NCBI RefSeq assembly: GCF_007625075.1
Contig: NZ_QMIE01000019.1
Span: 1-64,000 of the forward strand
DNA: 64,000 nt
Origin: Oceanidesulfovibrio indonesiensis
GTDB lineage: Bacteria > Desulfobacterota > Desulfovibrionia > Desulfovibrionales > Desulfovibrionaceae
Reading direction: 5' to 3'
This document shows positions 52,981 to 61,121 of this stretch, piece after piece; position 1 is the stretch's first letter; each line of letters opens with the position of its first letter. Position numbers and translations under genes: made by a program. The notes under the pieces are model-generated. The model was not told the DNA's origin. It was given only the letters and a program-made list of their open reading frames with translations, and ran no database searches.

Positions 52981-54369
52981 TTAGTCTTCTAAGAGCAGGT
53001 CGAGGATTGGTTCAATCTGCTCCCAAAAATTCCGGAGGTCATCCTTAGTCGGTTTTCCATAATCCCCATGTGCATAGTCATTCAACGTCTCAATATGAAT
53101 GAATGATTCGCTGTCTCGGGCTGTAAAACGCTGAAATTTTTGACAAGTTGCACGATCTGGAAACCAGTCAGCATGGTTTGAAGTCAAAAGGTTGATTCGT
53201 TTTGTGAGACCTATGGTCCTACCATCATTATGCTTTGTCTCATCAAGCTTGTCATTTATCTCGTAGAGGCGCTGAATAGAAAGGTCCAAAATAGTCCTTA
53301 GCAACAGGCCGCCCGCATGAGGGTATGAGCCAACGGACATCTTGTGTCCTTCCACGAGAAGTTCATTTAGTTTCTGCATTCCTGTATTGAATGACATGGT
53401 CTCTGGGATAAGGCGCTCTTTTTTGCTACGGGGTCTGGGCTTCCGAGGTTCCTTTTTCTCTCCTTCATCTCTAGGAGCCGGAGCTTCGAATTCATATTCT
53501 CCTGACTCTCCGCTTGCAAACTTATTGAATACATCCTCGATAAACTTGTCACGCTCCTCTTTGCTATTGTGTGTTCTCGCCGTTAATTCGCCCTCAACTA
53601 TTAGCTTACATAGATGAAGAATAATCTCTAAAAACTCATCTTGAGGAATCGTGTGGGTGAGTTTGGCGCCAATGAGTTTCAGGCCCGCAAGTTCCTGAAA
53701 GCGTTTTGCTTCGAATATTCTCGCCAAGGTAGATGTTTGGAACTTTTCATGAAGATATGAATCCTTCATAGCATCGGGTATGTCCGCTTCACGTATCATC
53801 TCTCTTAAGAGTATTGTGATTGCTGCTGTTCGGACTTCGCTGATTGAAACGGAGAATTTCTCAGCTATTGTTTCATGGTCTACCCCTCGGAGGACTTCCC
53901 CTGCTAAAAAACGCATTTTCATAATACGTTGCCAAGGCGATGTCATTTCAGAGCCATGCCGTGCGACAAGAATCGGAGCGACTTCTTCCTTGCTGGGGGC
54001 AATGTAGACAGGTAGCTTATCCCACTGAGATGTATCAATATTTTCCGAAAGACGGACATATGAGTGTTTTTTTCGAGGAGGCGCGAGGGCAGGGTTTCTG
54101 AGCAATTTCAGAGCGGTAATACGTCGGTTGCCTTCAACTACAACAAATTTTTTTCCAACCTTGGCTACAATTGGTGTTTCGTTTATAAAAAAGCCATTTA
54201 GCGCCATGCTCTTGGCCAGTTCAAGAACTTTGAATTGATCCACCAAGAAATGGATGATTGCTTTTTGGGTCTGATGTAACATCTCTTCAGGTAGGCGGGG
54301 GTTTTCCCGGTCTAGTATCAAGGCATCTACCGATAGTTTTCTTAGTTCCCAATTCGAATAGTCAATCAT
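52981..54369 (-). CDS. ParB-domain protein with a possible HEPN-like C-terminus
   Basis: A protein of 462 residues from the ATG at 54369, with GAGG five bases upstream. The N-terminal ParB/Srx-type domain shows DRENPRLPEEM (20-30) and GNRRITALKLL (80-90); the family includes CTP-binding partition proteins and nucleases. A Lys/Arg/Pro-rich linker near 295-320 leads to a helical C-terminus. Its end, ETLNDYAHG and NFWEQIEPILDLLLE, resembles HEPN-type domains; this is an impression from pattern, not a proven match. AT-rich like the methyltransferase and convergent with it. No ParA and no parS-like repeats were seen, so plasmid partition is unlikely. Confidence 0.75.
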   Translation of the reverse strand: MIDYSNWELRKLSVDALILDRENPRLPEEMLHQTQKAIIHFLVDQFKVLELAKSMALNGFFINETPIVAKVGKKFVVVEGNRRITALKLLRNPALAPPRKKHSYVRLSENIDTSQWDKLPVYIAPSKEEVAPILVARHGSEMTSPWQRIMKMRFLAGEVLRGVDHETIAEKFSVSISEVRTAAITILLREMIREADIPDAMKDSYLHEKFQTSTLARIFEAKRFQELAGLKLIGAKLTHTIPQDEFLEIILHLCKLIVEGELTARTHNSKEERDKFIEDVFNKFASGESGEYEFEAPAPRDEGEKKEPRKPRPRSKKERLIPETMSFNTGMQKLNELLVEGHKMSVGSYPHAGGLLLRTILDLSIQRLYEINDKLDETKHNDGRTIGLTKRINLLTSNHADWFPDRATCQKFQRFTARDSESFIHIETLNDYAHGDYGKPTKDDLRNFWEQIEPILDLLLED

Positions 54370-54694
54370 GAGCACCTCGTATCTCTGCAGCTGGTGGATC
54401 GGTAAATAAATTCTGCTAACCTCTATTCACCTAGAGATATGCCGTGTCAACCCCTCATCAGGCTGTCTCTGTTAATTCTGAAGTCTCCTAGGGTGCCGAA
54501 GTCGGAGAGGCCATGGCGCTCGAAAACCCAGCACAAAAGGCCTTTGGCAAGGCGCATAAGCATATGTCAATGGGTACATCGCCTCAGAATATAATCATCT
54601 AAGACCTGATTCCGCGCCATAGCTACGAGGTAAATACCTGAGGAGAGCTTCTTTCTCCGTTGACATCTTGTATCCAAGTGGATACATGCTTCTT
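54370..54694. other. intergenic region between ParB-domain gene and toxin gene
   Basis: The ParB-domain gene and the toxin gene diverge from here. Apart from the toxin operon's promoter and operator at its right end, no gene or repeat was recognised. The region moves from AT-rich on the left to GC-rich on the right, so one edge of the AT-rich insert may lie here. Confidence 0.4.
54660..54688 (+). promoter_or_regulatory. promoter and palindromic operator of the toxin-antitoxin pair
   Basis: TTGACA (54660-54665) is followed after 17 bases by TACATG. Within the spacer is a palindrome GTATCCA-AG-TGGATAC (54670-54685) with perfect 7-bp arms. This is the expected layout for autorepression by an antitoxin. 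The transcript would begin close to the ATG at 54695, leaving almost no leader. Confidence 0.5.
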
Positions 54695-54994
54695 ATGAAT
54701 CACTTCGAGCGCACCGACCTGTTCGACCGCTGGCTTTCCAAGCTGAAAGACTATCAGGGCAAGGCCAGAATACTTGCAAGAATTCGGTCCGCGGAAAAGG
54801 GCAATTTCGGCGATTGCGCGCCAGTGGGTGAAGGCGTCAGCGAGATGCGGATTCATACGGGGCCGGGATACAGGGTGTACTTCATCAGGCGAGGCGACAG
54901 AGTGTATCTGTTGCTTGCCGGTGGAGACAAGTCCTCGCAGCAACGCGACATCGACCTCGCAAAGAAGATCGCCAAGGAACTGGAGGAATCATGA
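54695..54994 (+). CDS. higB: RelE/HigB-type toxin
   Basis: A protein of 99 residues from the ATG at 54695 (MNHFERTDLFDRWLSKLKD); earlier in-frame starts at 54668 (TTG) and 54686 (ATG) fall in the operator and promoter. The family pattern includes GEGVSEMRIHTGPGYRVYF and LLLAGGDKSSQQRDIDLAKK, as in phage-encoded addiction killer proteins that cleave mRNA on the ribosome. Its stop overlaps the antitoxin start. It probably stabilises the element or guards the cassette. Confidence 0.85.
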   Translation: MNHFERTDLFDRWLSKLKDYQGKARILARIRSAEKGNFGDCAPVGEGVSEMRIHTGPGYRVYFIRRGDRVYLLLAGGDKSSQQRDIDLAKKIAKELEES

Positions 54995-55329
54995 CCAAGA
55001 TCAAGATAGCGAAGTTTGATGCAAGCGACTATCTGGACAACGATGAAACCATCGCCGCGTATCTCGACGCCGCCATGGAAGAGGGCGATCCCGATGTTCT
55101 GCTTGCCGCCATTGCCGATGTCGCCAAGGCCAGAGGCATGAGCAAACTGGCGAAAGACGCCGGGCTTGGCCGTGAAAGCCTGTACAAGGCCCTGACCCCA
55201 GGCGCGAAGCCGCGGTTCGCCACTGTCGTGAAAGTGCTGAACGCGTTGGGTGTCTCTTTGCACGCCAGCCCGAATGCGGACGCATGTTCGCGGCAGGAAG
55301 CCGCTGCCTCATCGCCCGCTGAGCAGTAA
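54991..55329 (+). CDS. higA: HigA-type antitoxin
   Basis: A protein of 112 residues, coupled to the toxin by an ATGA overlap. The central helix-turn-helix (GMSKLAKDAGLGRESLYKAL) is of the type found in addiction-module antidotes that bind the toxin and their own promoter. The N-terminal segment DASDYLDNDETIAAYLDAAM is characteristic of this subfamily. The last 20 residues are low in complexity. The order is toxin first, as in higBA rather than relBE. Confidence 0.87.
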   Translation: MTKIKIAKFDASDYLDNDETIAAYLDAAMEEGDPDVLLAAIADVAKARGMSKLAKDAGLGRESLYKALTPGAKPRFATVVKVLNALGVSLHASPNADACSRQEAAASSPAEQ

Positions 55330-55391
55330 TAGCACCTGTGCCAGTTGATCCCGTGCCACCAGGCACGGCGATTGCTTCTATATTATGATGC

Positions 55392-55436
55392 AAGCCCCCT
55401 GTGTGGAGCCGGAGCCAGTTCCGCAAGGGGGCTTTT
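55392..55436 (+). terminator. Rho-independent terminator after higA
   Basis: AAGCCCCC (55392-55399) pairs with GGGGGCTT (55427-55434), followed by TT. The loop is long (27 bases) and can itself fold. It would insulate the capsid genes from the toxin-antitoxin transcript. Confidence 0.6.
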
Positions 55437-55438
55437 GC

Positions 55439-55489
55439 GTAGTAAAACTCTACAGGTGTAAGTTTACTAAGCGTGTAGTTTTACTACAC
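55439..55489. repeat. three regularly spaced palindromes upstream of the head genes
   Basis: GTAGTAAAACTCTAC (55439-55453), GTAAGTTTAC (55458-55467) and GTGTAGTTTTACTACAC (55473-55489, perfect 7-bp arms) share the core GTNNTTTAC. Their centres are about 17 and 18 bases apart. The outer two also form a perfect 11-bp inverted repeat (55439-55449 with 55477-55487). They look like operators, in an AT-rich spot where a promoter for the capsid genes would be needed. Confidence 0.55.
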
Positions 55490-55575
55490 AAACGCTATGG
55501 ACTTTCGTTTTTCCGCTGGTAATTTCGGCCCATCATTACCGCCGCACGAAAACGCGGTGGATGGAGTCGAAATCA

Positions 55576-55794
55576 ATGGCCGAAGATCCCAAGCAGCTCG
55601 AAGAAGTCCTGGATTCCTCGCTCGAGAAGTCCCTGCAGGCGGAAGAGTACGAGGCGTACGGGCGCAAAATGAAGCGTCCCGGCGTCGACGTGCTGCTCAA
55701 GGCCCGTAACGAGCTGGCCGGAGAAGAGCGCGTCCGCCGCCAGGGCAACATCCTCGCCCGCGCGGGTAACGTCGCTGTGAGGCGCGGGGAATGA
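55576..55794 (+). CDS. small protein in the position of head-tail connector gpW
   Basis: A 72-residue, strongly charged helical protein (KQLEEVLDSSLEKSLQAEEY). The start at 55576 has GGAG nine bases upstream; an ATG five codons earlier is the alternative. It overlaps the portal start (ATGA). In lambda-like phages the gene between large terminase and portal is gpW, a connector of 68 residues, but no sequence signature of gpW is visible, so the role is inferred from position. Confidence 0.55.
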   Translation: MAEDPKQLEEVLDSSLEKSLQAEEYEAYGRKMKRPGVDVLLKARNELAGEERVRRQGNILARAGNVAVRRGE

Positions 55795-57293
55795 GGAAGC
55801 AGCTCGTTTCCCGCCGCGCATCCCGCGCAAAGCACGCCCGCCGGCACAGCGCGTCCCTCCAGGGCGCGCTGTCCAACTGGACGAATTCGATTGTCAGCAG
55901 GCGCGAAGCCGAGCGGCAGATCGAGCGTTCCGCAGAACGCGCCCTCGATCTCTACCACAACGACGCCATGGCGCACGGTGTGCTCGAATCGCTCGTCGTG
56001 GAGTCCGTCGGCATCGGCCTGACTCCCCAGCCTGGCCCCAGGGCGGACTGGCTCGGTCTCACAGCGGAATGGGAAGCGGATTTCCAGACGGCCGCGTCCC
56101 GCTGCTGGGAAGAGTGGGGGCTGGACTGCCGCCATTGGTGTGACGCCACGCGCCGTTTGAATATTTATGGCCTGCAGGCGCTCGCCTATTTCCAGTGGAA
56201 GCTGCTGGGGGTGGGCGTCTTCCAGGTCATAGCGAAGCCCCGGCCCGGAGCCCCGTTCTCTACGTGTCTCCTTCCCATCGACCCCTTCCGGCTCGTCACT
56301 CCCTGCGATCTGGCCGATCGTGACATCTACGACGGCGTCCAGATCGACGCGGACGGCGAGCCGGAAAAGGTCTGGATCCGCAAACCGGGCGCGCTGTCCA
56401 TGCGCCCCCCTTCCTCCGACTGCGCATCCTACGACGTGTTCGACCAGAAAACCGGCCTGCCCAGGTTTCTTCTCGTGTGCGACGTGCGCAATGTTGCCGA
56501 GTACCGGCAGGATTCTCTGCTCGGACCGATGATCGGCGAGATCCGCCACTCCAACGACCTGGCGGAAGCCGCCGTTGTCGGCGCCATGGTGCGCAACCTC
56601 TTCACGCTCTTCATCAACGACTTCGGGCAAGGGGCTGTCGATCGCAACACGCCCTGGCATCAGCGGGTGATGGAGCTGGAGAAGGGGACCGTCCTGTTCG
56701 GATCCGGCAAGGAGAAGCCGACCTTTTTCCAACCGGACGCCGCTCCTTCCAGATACTCCGAGATGTTTGGGGCCATCATCGACCGGCTCGGCATGTCCAC
56801 CGGCCGCGGCGCGGAAAACGTGCTGCGCAAGTTCCAGGCCAGCTACTCCGCCAGCAAGGCCTCCATGGAGAAGGCGGACCAGATCAACGAGTTCGAGCAC
56901 CGGGTGCTCAACGACCAGTTCAACCAGCCGGTGTGGTCCTGGATCCTGTACGAGGCGACCCTGCGCGGCCGCGTGCCGCTCAAGGCGCAGGAATACCTGC
57001 GCAACCTCTACGCCTACAGCTGCTGCGAGCACCTGGCCCAGCCCATGCGCCAGATCGATCGGGAGAAGGCTGCCAAAGCCTCCGTGCTCGAACTGGGCAG
57101 CCACACCACCAGCTACCGGGAGATCTTCGGGCGCAAGGGGAACGACTGGCGGGCTGGTCTGCGCCAGGTGGCGAAGGAGAAGACATTCATTCGTGAACTC
57201 GAGACCGAATACGGCGTGGACATGAGCTCCTACACGATACCCGATTCCGTTTGGAAGGCGGATGAAGCGAGCGAGGAAGAGAATGAAAGCTAG
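55791..57293 (+). CDS. phage portal protein, lambda gpB family
   Basis: A protein of 500 residues. Motifs typical of lambda-type portals include ALDLYHNDAMAHGVLESLV near the N-terminus and LGMSTGRGAENVLRKFQAS with SYSASKASMEKADQINEFE in the second half. It forms the dodecameric DNA gate of the prohead and docks the terminase. It overlaps the small gene before it by four bases and the protease gene by eleven. Confidence 0.9.
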   Translation: MRKQLVSRRASRAKHARRHSASLQGALSNWTNSIVSRREAERQIERSAERALDLYHNDAMAHGVLESLVVESVGIGLTPQPGPRADWLGLTAEWEADFQTAASRCWEEWGLDCRHWCDATRRLNIYGLQALAYFQWKLLGVGVFQVIAKPRPGAPFSTCLLPIDPFRLVTPCDLADRDIYDGVQIDADGEPEKVWIRKPGALSMRPPSSDCASYDVFDQKTGLPRFLLVCDVRNVAEYRQDSLLGPMIGEIRHSNDLAEAAVVGAMVRNLFTLFINDFGQGAVDRNTPWHQRVMELEKGTVLFGSGKEKPTFFQPDAAPSRYSEMFGAIIDRLGMSTGRGAENVLRKFQASYSASKASMEKADQINEFEHRVLNDQFNQPVWSWILYEATLRGRVPLKAQEYLRNLYAYSCCEHLAQPMRQIDREKAAKASVLELGSHTTSYREIFGRKGNDWRAGLRQVAKEKTFIRELETEYGVDMSSYTIPDSVWKADEASEEENES

Positions 57294-58656
57294 AGCACCG
57301 AGAGCAGTCAACGCCCTGGTGGGCGAAGTCTGGGCGCTGGAGCCGAACAAGATGGAGCAGGTGGCGGACATTGCCCAGGCCATGTTCGAGGGCCGCGCCG
57401 GCAATGGCGAGCTCTTCGCGAAGCTGGCTGGGGAGTCCGGCAAGTCGGATCGGCCGTACGCCATCGTCAATCAAGTGGCTGTCGTTCCGGTCAACGGCGT
57501 GATCGCCCGCCGCATGAATATGTTTCAGTCCTTTTCCGGCGGCTGCAGCACAGAGCTTGTCGGCAAGCAGATCCGCCAGGCCGCGAATGATGACGACGTA
57601 CGGGCGATCGTTCTGGACATCGATTCCCCTGGCGGCGCCGTGTTCGGCCTCAATGACCTGGCCGGCACCATCGCCAGCGTGCGCTCCGCCGGCAAGCCGG
57701 TGGTGGCCCACACGTCCGAGCTGATGTGCTCCGCCGCGTACTGGATCGGGTCCGCGGCAGAGGAAATGATCTGCACCGCGGACGCGCAGGTGGGTTCCAT
57801 CGGCGTGGCCGCCATGCACTTCGACTACTCCGAGCGCGACCGGAAAGAAGGCGTCCGCCGGACCGTTCTCTACGCCGGCCACTACAAGCGACTGGCTTCC
57901 GACGAAAAACCGCTCTCTGAGGAAGGCCGCGAGTACCTGCAGGAGCGCGTGGACCACTACTATTCCCTGTTCGTTGACGCCGTGGCCCGCCACCGCGGGA
58001 TGTCCGCCGAGGAAGTCCTCGAGAAGCTGGCCGACGGCTCGACCCATATTGGCCACGAAGCCCAGAAACGAGGCTTCGTTCATTCCATCGGCAATCTGGA
58101 CGCCGCCATTTCGCGGGCTCTGGAGTTGTCCGAATCACCCAATCAGCAAGAACAGGAGGAACACATGTCCACCGGAACCTCTTCCGCTGGTGACACCGAC
58201 GCCCGTGGCGGCGATTCCGGTGTCCTGAACCTGTCCAGCGTGACCGCTGACCAGCTGTCCGCCGCAAATCCGGAGCTCGCTGCCGAGCTGGGAGCCCGCG
58301 GCGCGTCCGCAGAACGCGCCCGCGTGGTCGAGTTGTTCGAGGCCCAGGCCGGAGCGGAGATGACCCTCGAAGCGGTCAAATCCGGCGCCGACCCCAAGGA
58401 TTTCTACAAGGCCGCGCTGGCCGCCGAACGCAAGGGGCAGGCCGATGCCCTGGCGGAGTTCGAGAAAACGATGTCCGGGTCCGCCGGCCAGGACGGGAAG
58501 GATCTGTCCGCCACTGCGGCTGACGGCTTCGAGGGCCTGATCGCGGCACACATGGACACGGCGAAGTGCAGCAAGGGCGATGCGATCATCGCAGTAGCCC
58601 GCCGTCACCCCGACGCCCACGCGGCCTGGCTCGCCGGCAAGAATCAGGAGAAGTAG
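57283..58656 (+). CDS. S49-family head maturation protease with scaffold region (gpC-like)
   Basis: A protein of 457 residues. The start at 57283 has an AGGAAGAGA site; an ATG seven codons earlier is possible. The N-terminal serine protease of the SppA/gpC type has IDSPGGAVFGL, the nucleophile in LMCSAAYWIGSAA, and the general-base Lys in SDEKPLSEEGREYLQ. The C-terminal 160 residues are Ala/Glu-rich scaffold. Inside the gene a perfect AGGAGG precedes an in-frame ATG at 58165. The protease trims the scaffold during prohead assembly. Confidence 0.9.
   Translation: MKARAPRAVNALVGEVWALEPNKMEQVADIAQAMFEGRAGNGELFAKLAGESGKSDRPYAIVNQVAVVPVNGVIARRMNMFQSFSGGCSTELVGKQIRQAANDDDVRAIVLDIDSPGGAVFGLNDLAGTIASVRSAGKPVVAHTSELMCSAAYWIGSAAEEMICTADAQVGSIGVAAMHFDYSERDRKEGVRRTVLYAGHYKRLASDEKPLSEEGREYLQERVDHYYSLFVDAVARHRGMSAEEVLEKLADGSTHIGHEAQKRGFVHSIGNLDAAISRALELSESPNQQEQEEHMSTGTSSAGDTDARGGDSGVLNLSSVTADQLSAANPELAAELGARGASAERARVVELFEAQAGAEMTLEAVKSGADPKDFYKAALAAERKGQADALAEFEKTMSGSAGQDGKDLSATAADGFEGLIAAHMDTAKCSKGDAIIAVARRHPDAHAAWLAGKNQEK
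58165..58656 (+). CDS. internal in-frame scaffold protein (Nu3-like)
   Basis: The last 163 residues of the S49 gene have their own start: AGGAGG at 58154-58159, five bases before the ATG at 58165. This is the arrangement of lambda C/Nu3, where the scaffold is made separately from within the protease gene. The product begins MSTGTSSAGDTDARGGD and is rich in Ala, Glu and Asp, as scaffolds are. It is an inference from ribosome site and position. Confidence 0.7.
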   Translation: MSTGTSSAGDTDARGGDSGVLNLSSVTADQLSAANPELAAELGARGASAERARVVELFEAQAGAEMTLEAVKSGADPKDFYKAALAAERKGQADALAEFEKTMSGSAGQDGKDLSATAADGFEGLIAAHMDTAKCSKGDAIIAVARRHPDAHAAWLAGKNQEK

Positions 58657-58659
58657 ACC

Positions 58660-59049
58660 ATGAGCTACAACGATTACGGAATCGGCTCGCACCCCACCGC
58701 CCAGGACATCGTCGACGGCCGCCGGGTGGAATTCAACGCCAGCGGCCATGTCGTCTACGCCCCGGCAACACGACTCGGCGTCGGCGTCTCCCGCATCTCG
58801 CAGAAAAGCGGCGAAGACATCGGCGTGGCCTACTGGAACAAGCCCGGAACGCATCACATCGAAGTGAAGGGCGCCATCGACATCGGCGACCAAGTGTTCG
58901 CCGCCGCCAACGGCACGGTGTCGGTTCTTCCGGCGGCCGCCGGAGACTACGTCAAGGTCGGCGTTGCCCTGGAAGCCTCTGCTGAAGACGGGGACGTGAT
59001 CGAAGTCCTTCCCGTTGAAAGCGGCAAGATCGTCAACGTCGCCGCATAA
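58660..59049 (+). CDS. phage head decoration protein (gpD-like)
   Basis: A 129-residue, Gly/Val/Ala-rich, beta-type protein in the position of lambda gpD, between scaffold and major capsid genes. Segments such as GAIDIGDQVFAAANGTVSVL and EASAEDGDVIEVLPV resemble DUF2190-type decoration proteins that bind the expanded shell. No catalytic residues. The gene follows the protease stop after three bases. Confidence 0.75.
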   Translation: MSYNDYGIGSHPTAQDIVDGRRVEFNASGHVVYAPATRLGVGVSRISQKSGEDIGVAYWNKPGTHHIEVKGAIDIGDQVFAAANGTVSVLPAAAGDYVKVGVALEASAEDGDVIEVLPVESGKIVNVAA

Positions 59050-59061
59050 AGGAGATCCCGC

Positions 59062-60054
59062 ATGATTCCCGAGAACGGAACCGAACGTTTGCGCCCCGAT
59101 CTGGGGGTGCTTGTTCACGAGGCCATGTCCAACGCCCCTTCCATGGGGTTCATCGCCTCGAAGGTCGCCCCGTACTACCCCGTCGCAGCCCAGAGCGCCG
59201 ATTTTCCTGTCTTGCCCGCCAAGTACCTGTTCAACGTCGAGAAGGTGGAACGGGCCCACGGCGCGGCCTACCAGCGCAGCTCCGGCAAGTTCGAAGCCGG
59301 ACACTACTCCTGCCGCGAGCGTGGCCACGAACATCCTTTGGATGACCGCTTCCGCGCCATCTACAAGTCGCAGATCGACATGGAGAAGGGCGCCACAGAC
59401 CTGTGCACCAACACCGTGCTCCGCGCCTTCGAGATCGAGGTGGCCACCAAGCTGAGCAATCCGGACAACTTCCTGACTGGAGCAGCCACCGCCAAGTGGA
59501 CGGTCCCGGCCGACGCCGACCCGAAGAAGGACATCGACACCGCCAGAACCGCCGGCCGCAAGAAGGGCGTCTTCTACAACAAGCTGATCATCACCTGGCA
59601 GACCTACCTGGACCTGACCCGCTGCACCAAGGTGAAGGACGCGGTGAACTACCTGTTCCCGGACACCCGCAAGACGGGCTCCATCGGATTGCAGCACCTC
59701 GAAGCGTATCTGGATATCGAGATCGAGCTGGCCGGCTCTCTGAAGAACGGCGCCAACCGCGCCAAGAATCCGGAGCTCGAGGACATCTGGAGCGACGCCG
59801 TCGCCGTGTTGGCCTGTGTCGCCCCCCAGGGCTCCGAGATCTACGAGCCCTCGATCGCGCGGACGTTCAAGTGGAACGAAGGCGCGAGCGAGGATTTCAT
59901 CGTCGAGGACTACTACGACCCCGCCGTCCGCTCGACCATCATCCGCGTGCGCCACGACATCGATGTGCGCCTGCTCAAGAGCTACGACGACAACGGCAAC
60001 GTCCTCTCCGACATCAGCAGGAACTGCGGCTACGTCCTGACCGCCATCCGATAG
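59062..60054 (+). CDS. phage major capsid protein (gpE-like)
   Basis: A protein of 330 residues. Order in the head module (protease/scaffold, decoration, capsid) and segments such as FIASKVAPYYPVAAQSADF, YSCRERGHEHPLDDRF and RTFKWNEGASEDFIVEDYYD fit the lambda gpE-type HK97-fold capsid family. AAGGAGA stands before the ATG. It is followed by a hairpin at 60068-60103 that may reduce read-through into the lysis block. Confidence 0.88.
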   Translation: MIPENGTERLRPDLGVLVHEAMSNAPSMGFIASKVAPYYPVAAQSADFPVLPAKYLFNVEKVERAHGAAYQRSSGKFEAGHYSCRERGHEHPLDDRFRAIYKSQIDMEKGATDLCTNTVLRAFEIEVATKLSNPDNFLTGAATAKWTVPADADPKKDIDTARTAGRKKGVFYNKLIITWQTYLDLTRCTKVKDAVNYLFPDTRKTGSIGLQHLEAYLDIEIELAGSLKNGANRAKNPELEDIWSDAVAVLACVAPQGSEIYEPSIARTFKWNEGASEDFIVEDYYDPAVRSTIIRVRHDIDVRLLKSYDDNGNVLSDISRNCGYVLTAIR

Positions 60055-60067
60055 CCCGTCTCCTCAG

Positions 60068-60103
60068 GGAGCCCGGGGCGCGACCTTCCGCGGCCTGGGC
60101 TCC
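60068..60103 (+). terminator. hairpin after the major capsid gene
   Basis: GGAGCCC (60068-60074) pairs with GGGCTCC (60097-60103) over a GC-rich 22-base loop. There is no T-run, so it is more likely an attenuator or RNA-stabilising hairpin than a full terminator. Confidence 0.4.
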
Positions 60104-60135
60104 ACACGGGAGCTGAAAACGGCAGGAGATGCCGA

Positions 60136-60567
60136 ATGGTTAGAGAAGTATTCCTGGACCACCTGACGCTGAAGTCCGTTTTCGCCGCCATAGGCGGTGG
60201 CGCGGCGTGGCTGATCGGGGGCCTCAACGCAGCCTTGCTGGCGCTCACGGTGCTGTACGTCACGGACTTTCTTCTCGGGTTCTATCGCGCCTGGGAAGCC
60301 GGCTCGTACAGCAGCAGACGTTTTCGCCGCGGGCTTTGCAAATTCCTCCTGTACGCCGTGGTCATCATGTCGGCCCACATGCTCGATCTGTCGCTGGCCG
60401 ACCCGCTGCCGTTCGTATCCAACTACGTGCGCGACTTCATGGTCGCGTTCATCTGCATCAACGAATTTCTGTCCGTGTGCCGGCATCTGGGAGAGCTCGG
60501 GATGCGCGTTCCCCGCAAGCTCATCCTCAAGCTGGAATCGTTTCAGGAGCAGGGAGGGGACAAGTGA
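60136..60567 (+). CDS. phage holin family protein
   Basis: A protein of 143 residues with about three membrane segments (VFAAIGGGAAWLIGGL, AALLALTVLYVTDFLLGFY, FLLYAVVIMSAHMLDLSL) and a charged C-terminus, like holins of the TcdE/toxin-secretion family. It would form the membrane lesion that times lysis. The following transglycosylase gene overlaps its stop (GTGA). A lysis block between capsid and tail genes is unusual. Confidence 0.75.
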   Translation: MVREVFLDHLTLKSVFAAIGGGAAWLIGGLNAALLALTVLYVTDFLLGFYRAWEAGSYSSRRFRRGLCKFLLYAVVIMSAHMLDLSLADPLPFVSNYVRDFMVAFICINEFLSVCRHLGELGMRVPRKLILKLESFQEQGGDK

Positions 60568-61109
60568 GACAGAGATTTCAGGCCCATGCAATTGCAGCGG
60601 CCGAGCAGCACAACCTGCCGCCGGCTCTCGTTTGTGCGGTGGTCACGGTGGAGTCTGGCTGGGAAGCCACAGCCAGCCGCTTCGAACCGCATTACCGTTA
60701 CCTGTGGGACGTGCGCAGCAACACGCCGTTTCGCCGGTTGACCACGACTGAGTCCAATAGCGAGCAAGCTCCGCCGGATTTTCACGCCCCTCACGGTGTG
60801 GGCCGCCATACGGAATGGCAGCACCAGCAGACGAGCTGGGGTCTCATGCAGATCATGGGTGCAGTAGCGCGGGAGCGCGGCTTTACGGCCCGCTTCCTTA
60901 CCGCCTTATGCGAGCCAAAGATCGGCCTTGAGTACGGTTGCCGGCACCTGGCGCATTACGCCTACGCCTGCCGTTACCTCGAACGTTTCGGCTGGGCCGG
61001 AGTCTGCCGCGCCTACAACGGCGGCCCGTATGCGGCCGTCCACGTAACGAATCCCGAGTACCCCCACAAGGTCTTCGCCGCTCTCGGCGGCAAGTGGCCG
61101 CAATCATAA
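60564..61109 (+). CDS. phage endolysin, lytic transglycosylase type
   Basis: A protein of 181 residues from the GTG at 60564, with AGGGAGGGG just upstream; a longer frame to the left is a shadow of the holin. The SLT fold is indicated by VVTVESGW, with the catalytic Glu30, then TSWGLMQIMG and GVCRAYNGGPYA. It cleaves peptidoglycan glycan strands after holin action. There is no signal peptide, so release depends on the holin. Confidence 0.88.
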   Translation: MRQRFQAHAIAAAEQHNLPPALVCAVVTVESGWEATASRFEPHYRYLWDVRSNTPFRRLTTTESNSEQAPPDFHAPHGVGRHTEWQHQQTSWGLMQIMGAVARERGFTARFLTALCEPKIGLEYGCRHLAHYAYACRYLERFGWAGVCRAYNGGPYAAVHVTNPEYPHKVFAALGGKWPQS

Positions 61110-61121
61110 GGAGCAAAGGAC

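Noticed and set aside
52981-54369. ParB-domain gene as part of a plasmid-type partition locus
   Set aside because: No ParA gene and no parS-like repeats nearby, and the C-terminal half does not look like a partition protein.
55536-59955. Two leftward frames of over 600 codons opposite the portal, protease and capsid genes
   Set aside because: Both are mirror frames of a canonical head module and cross its gene boundaries.
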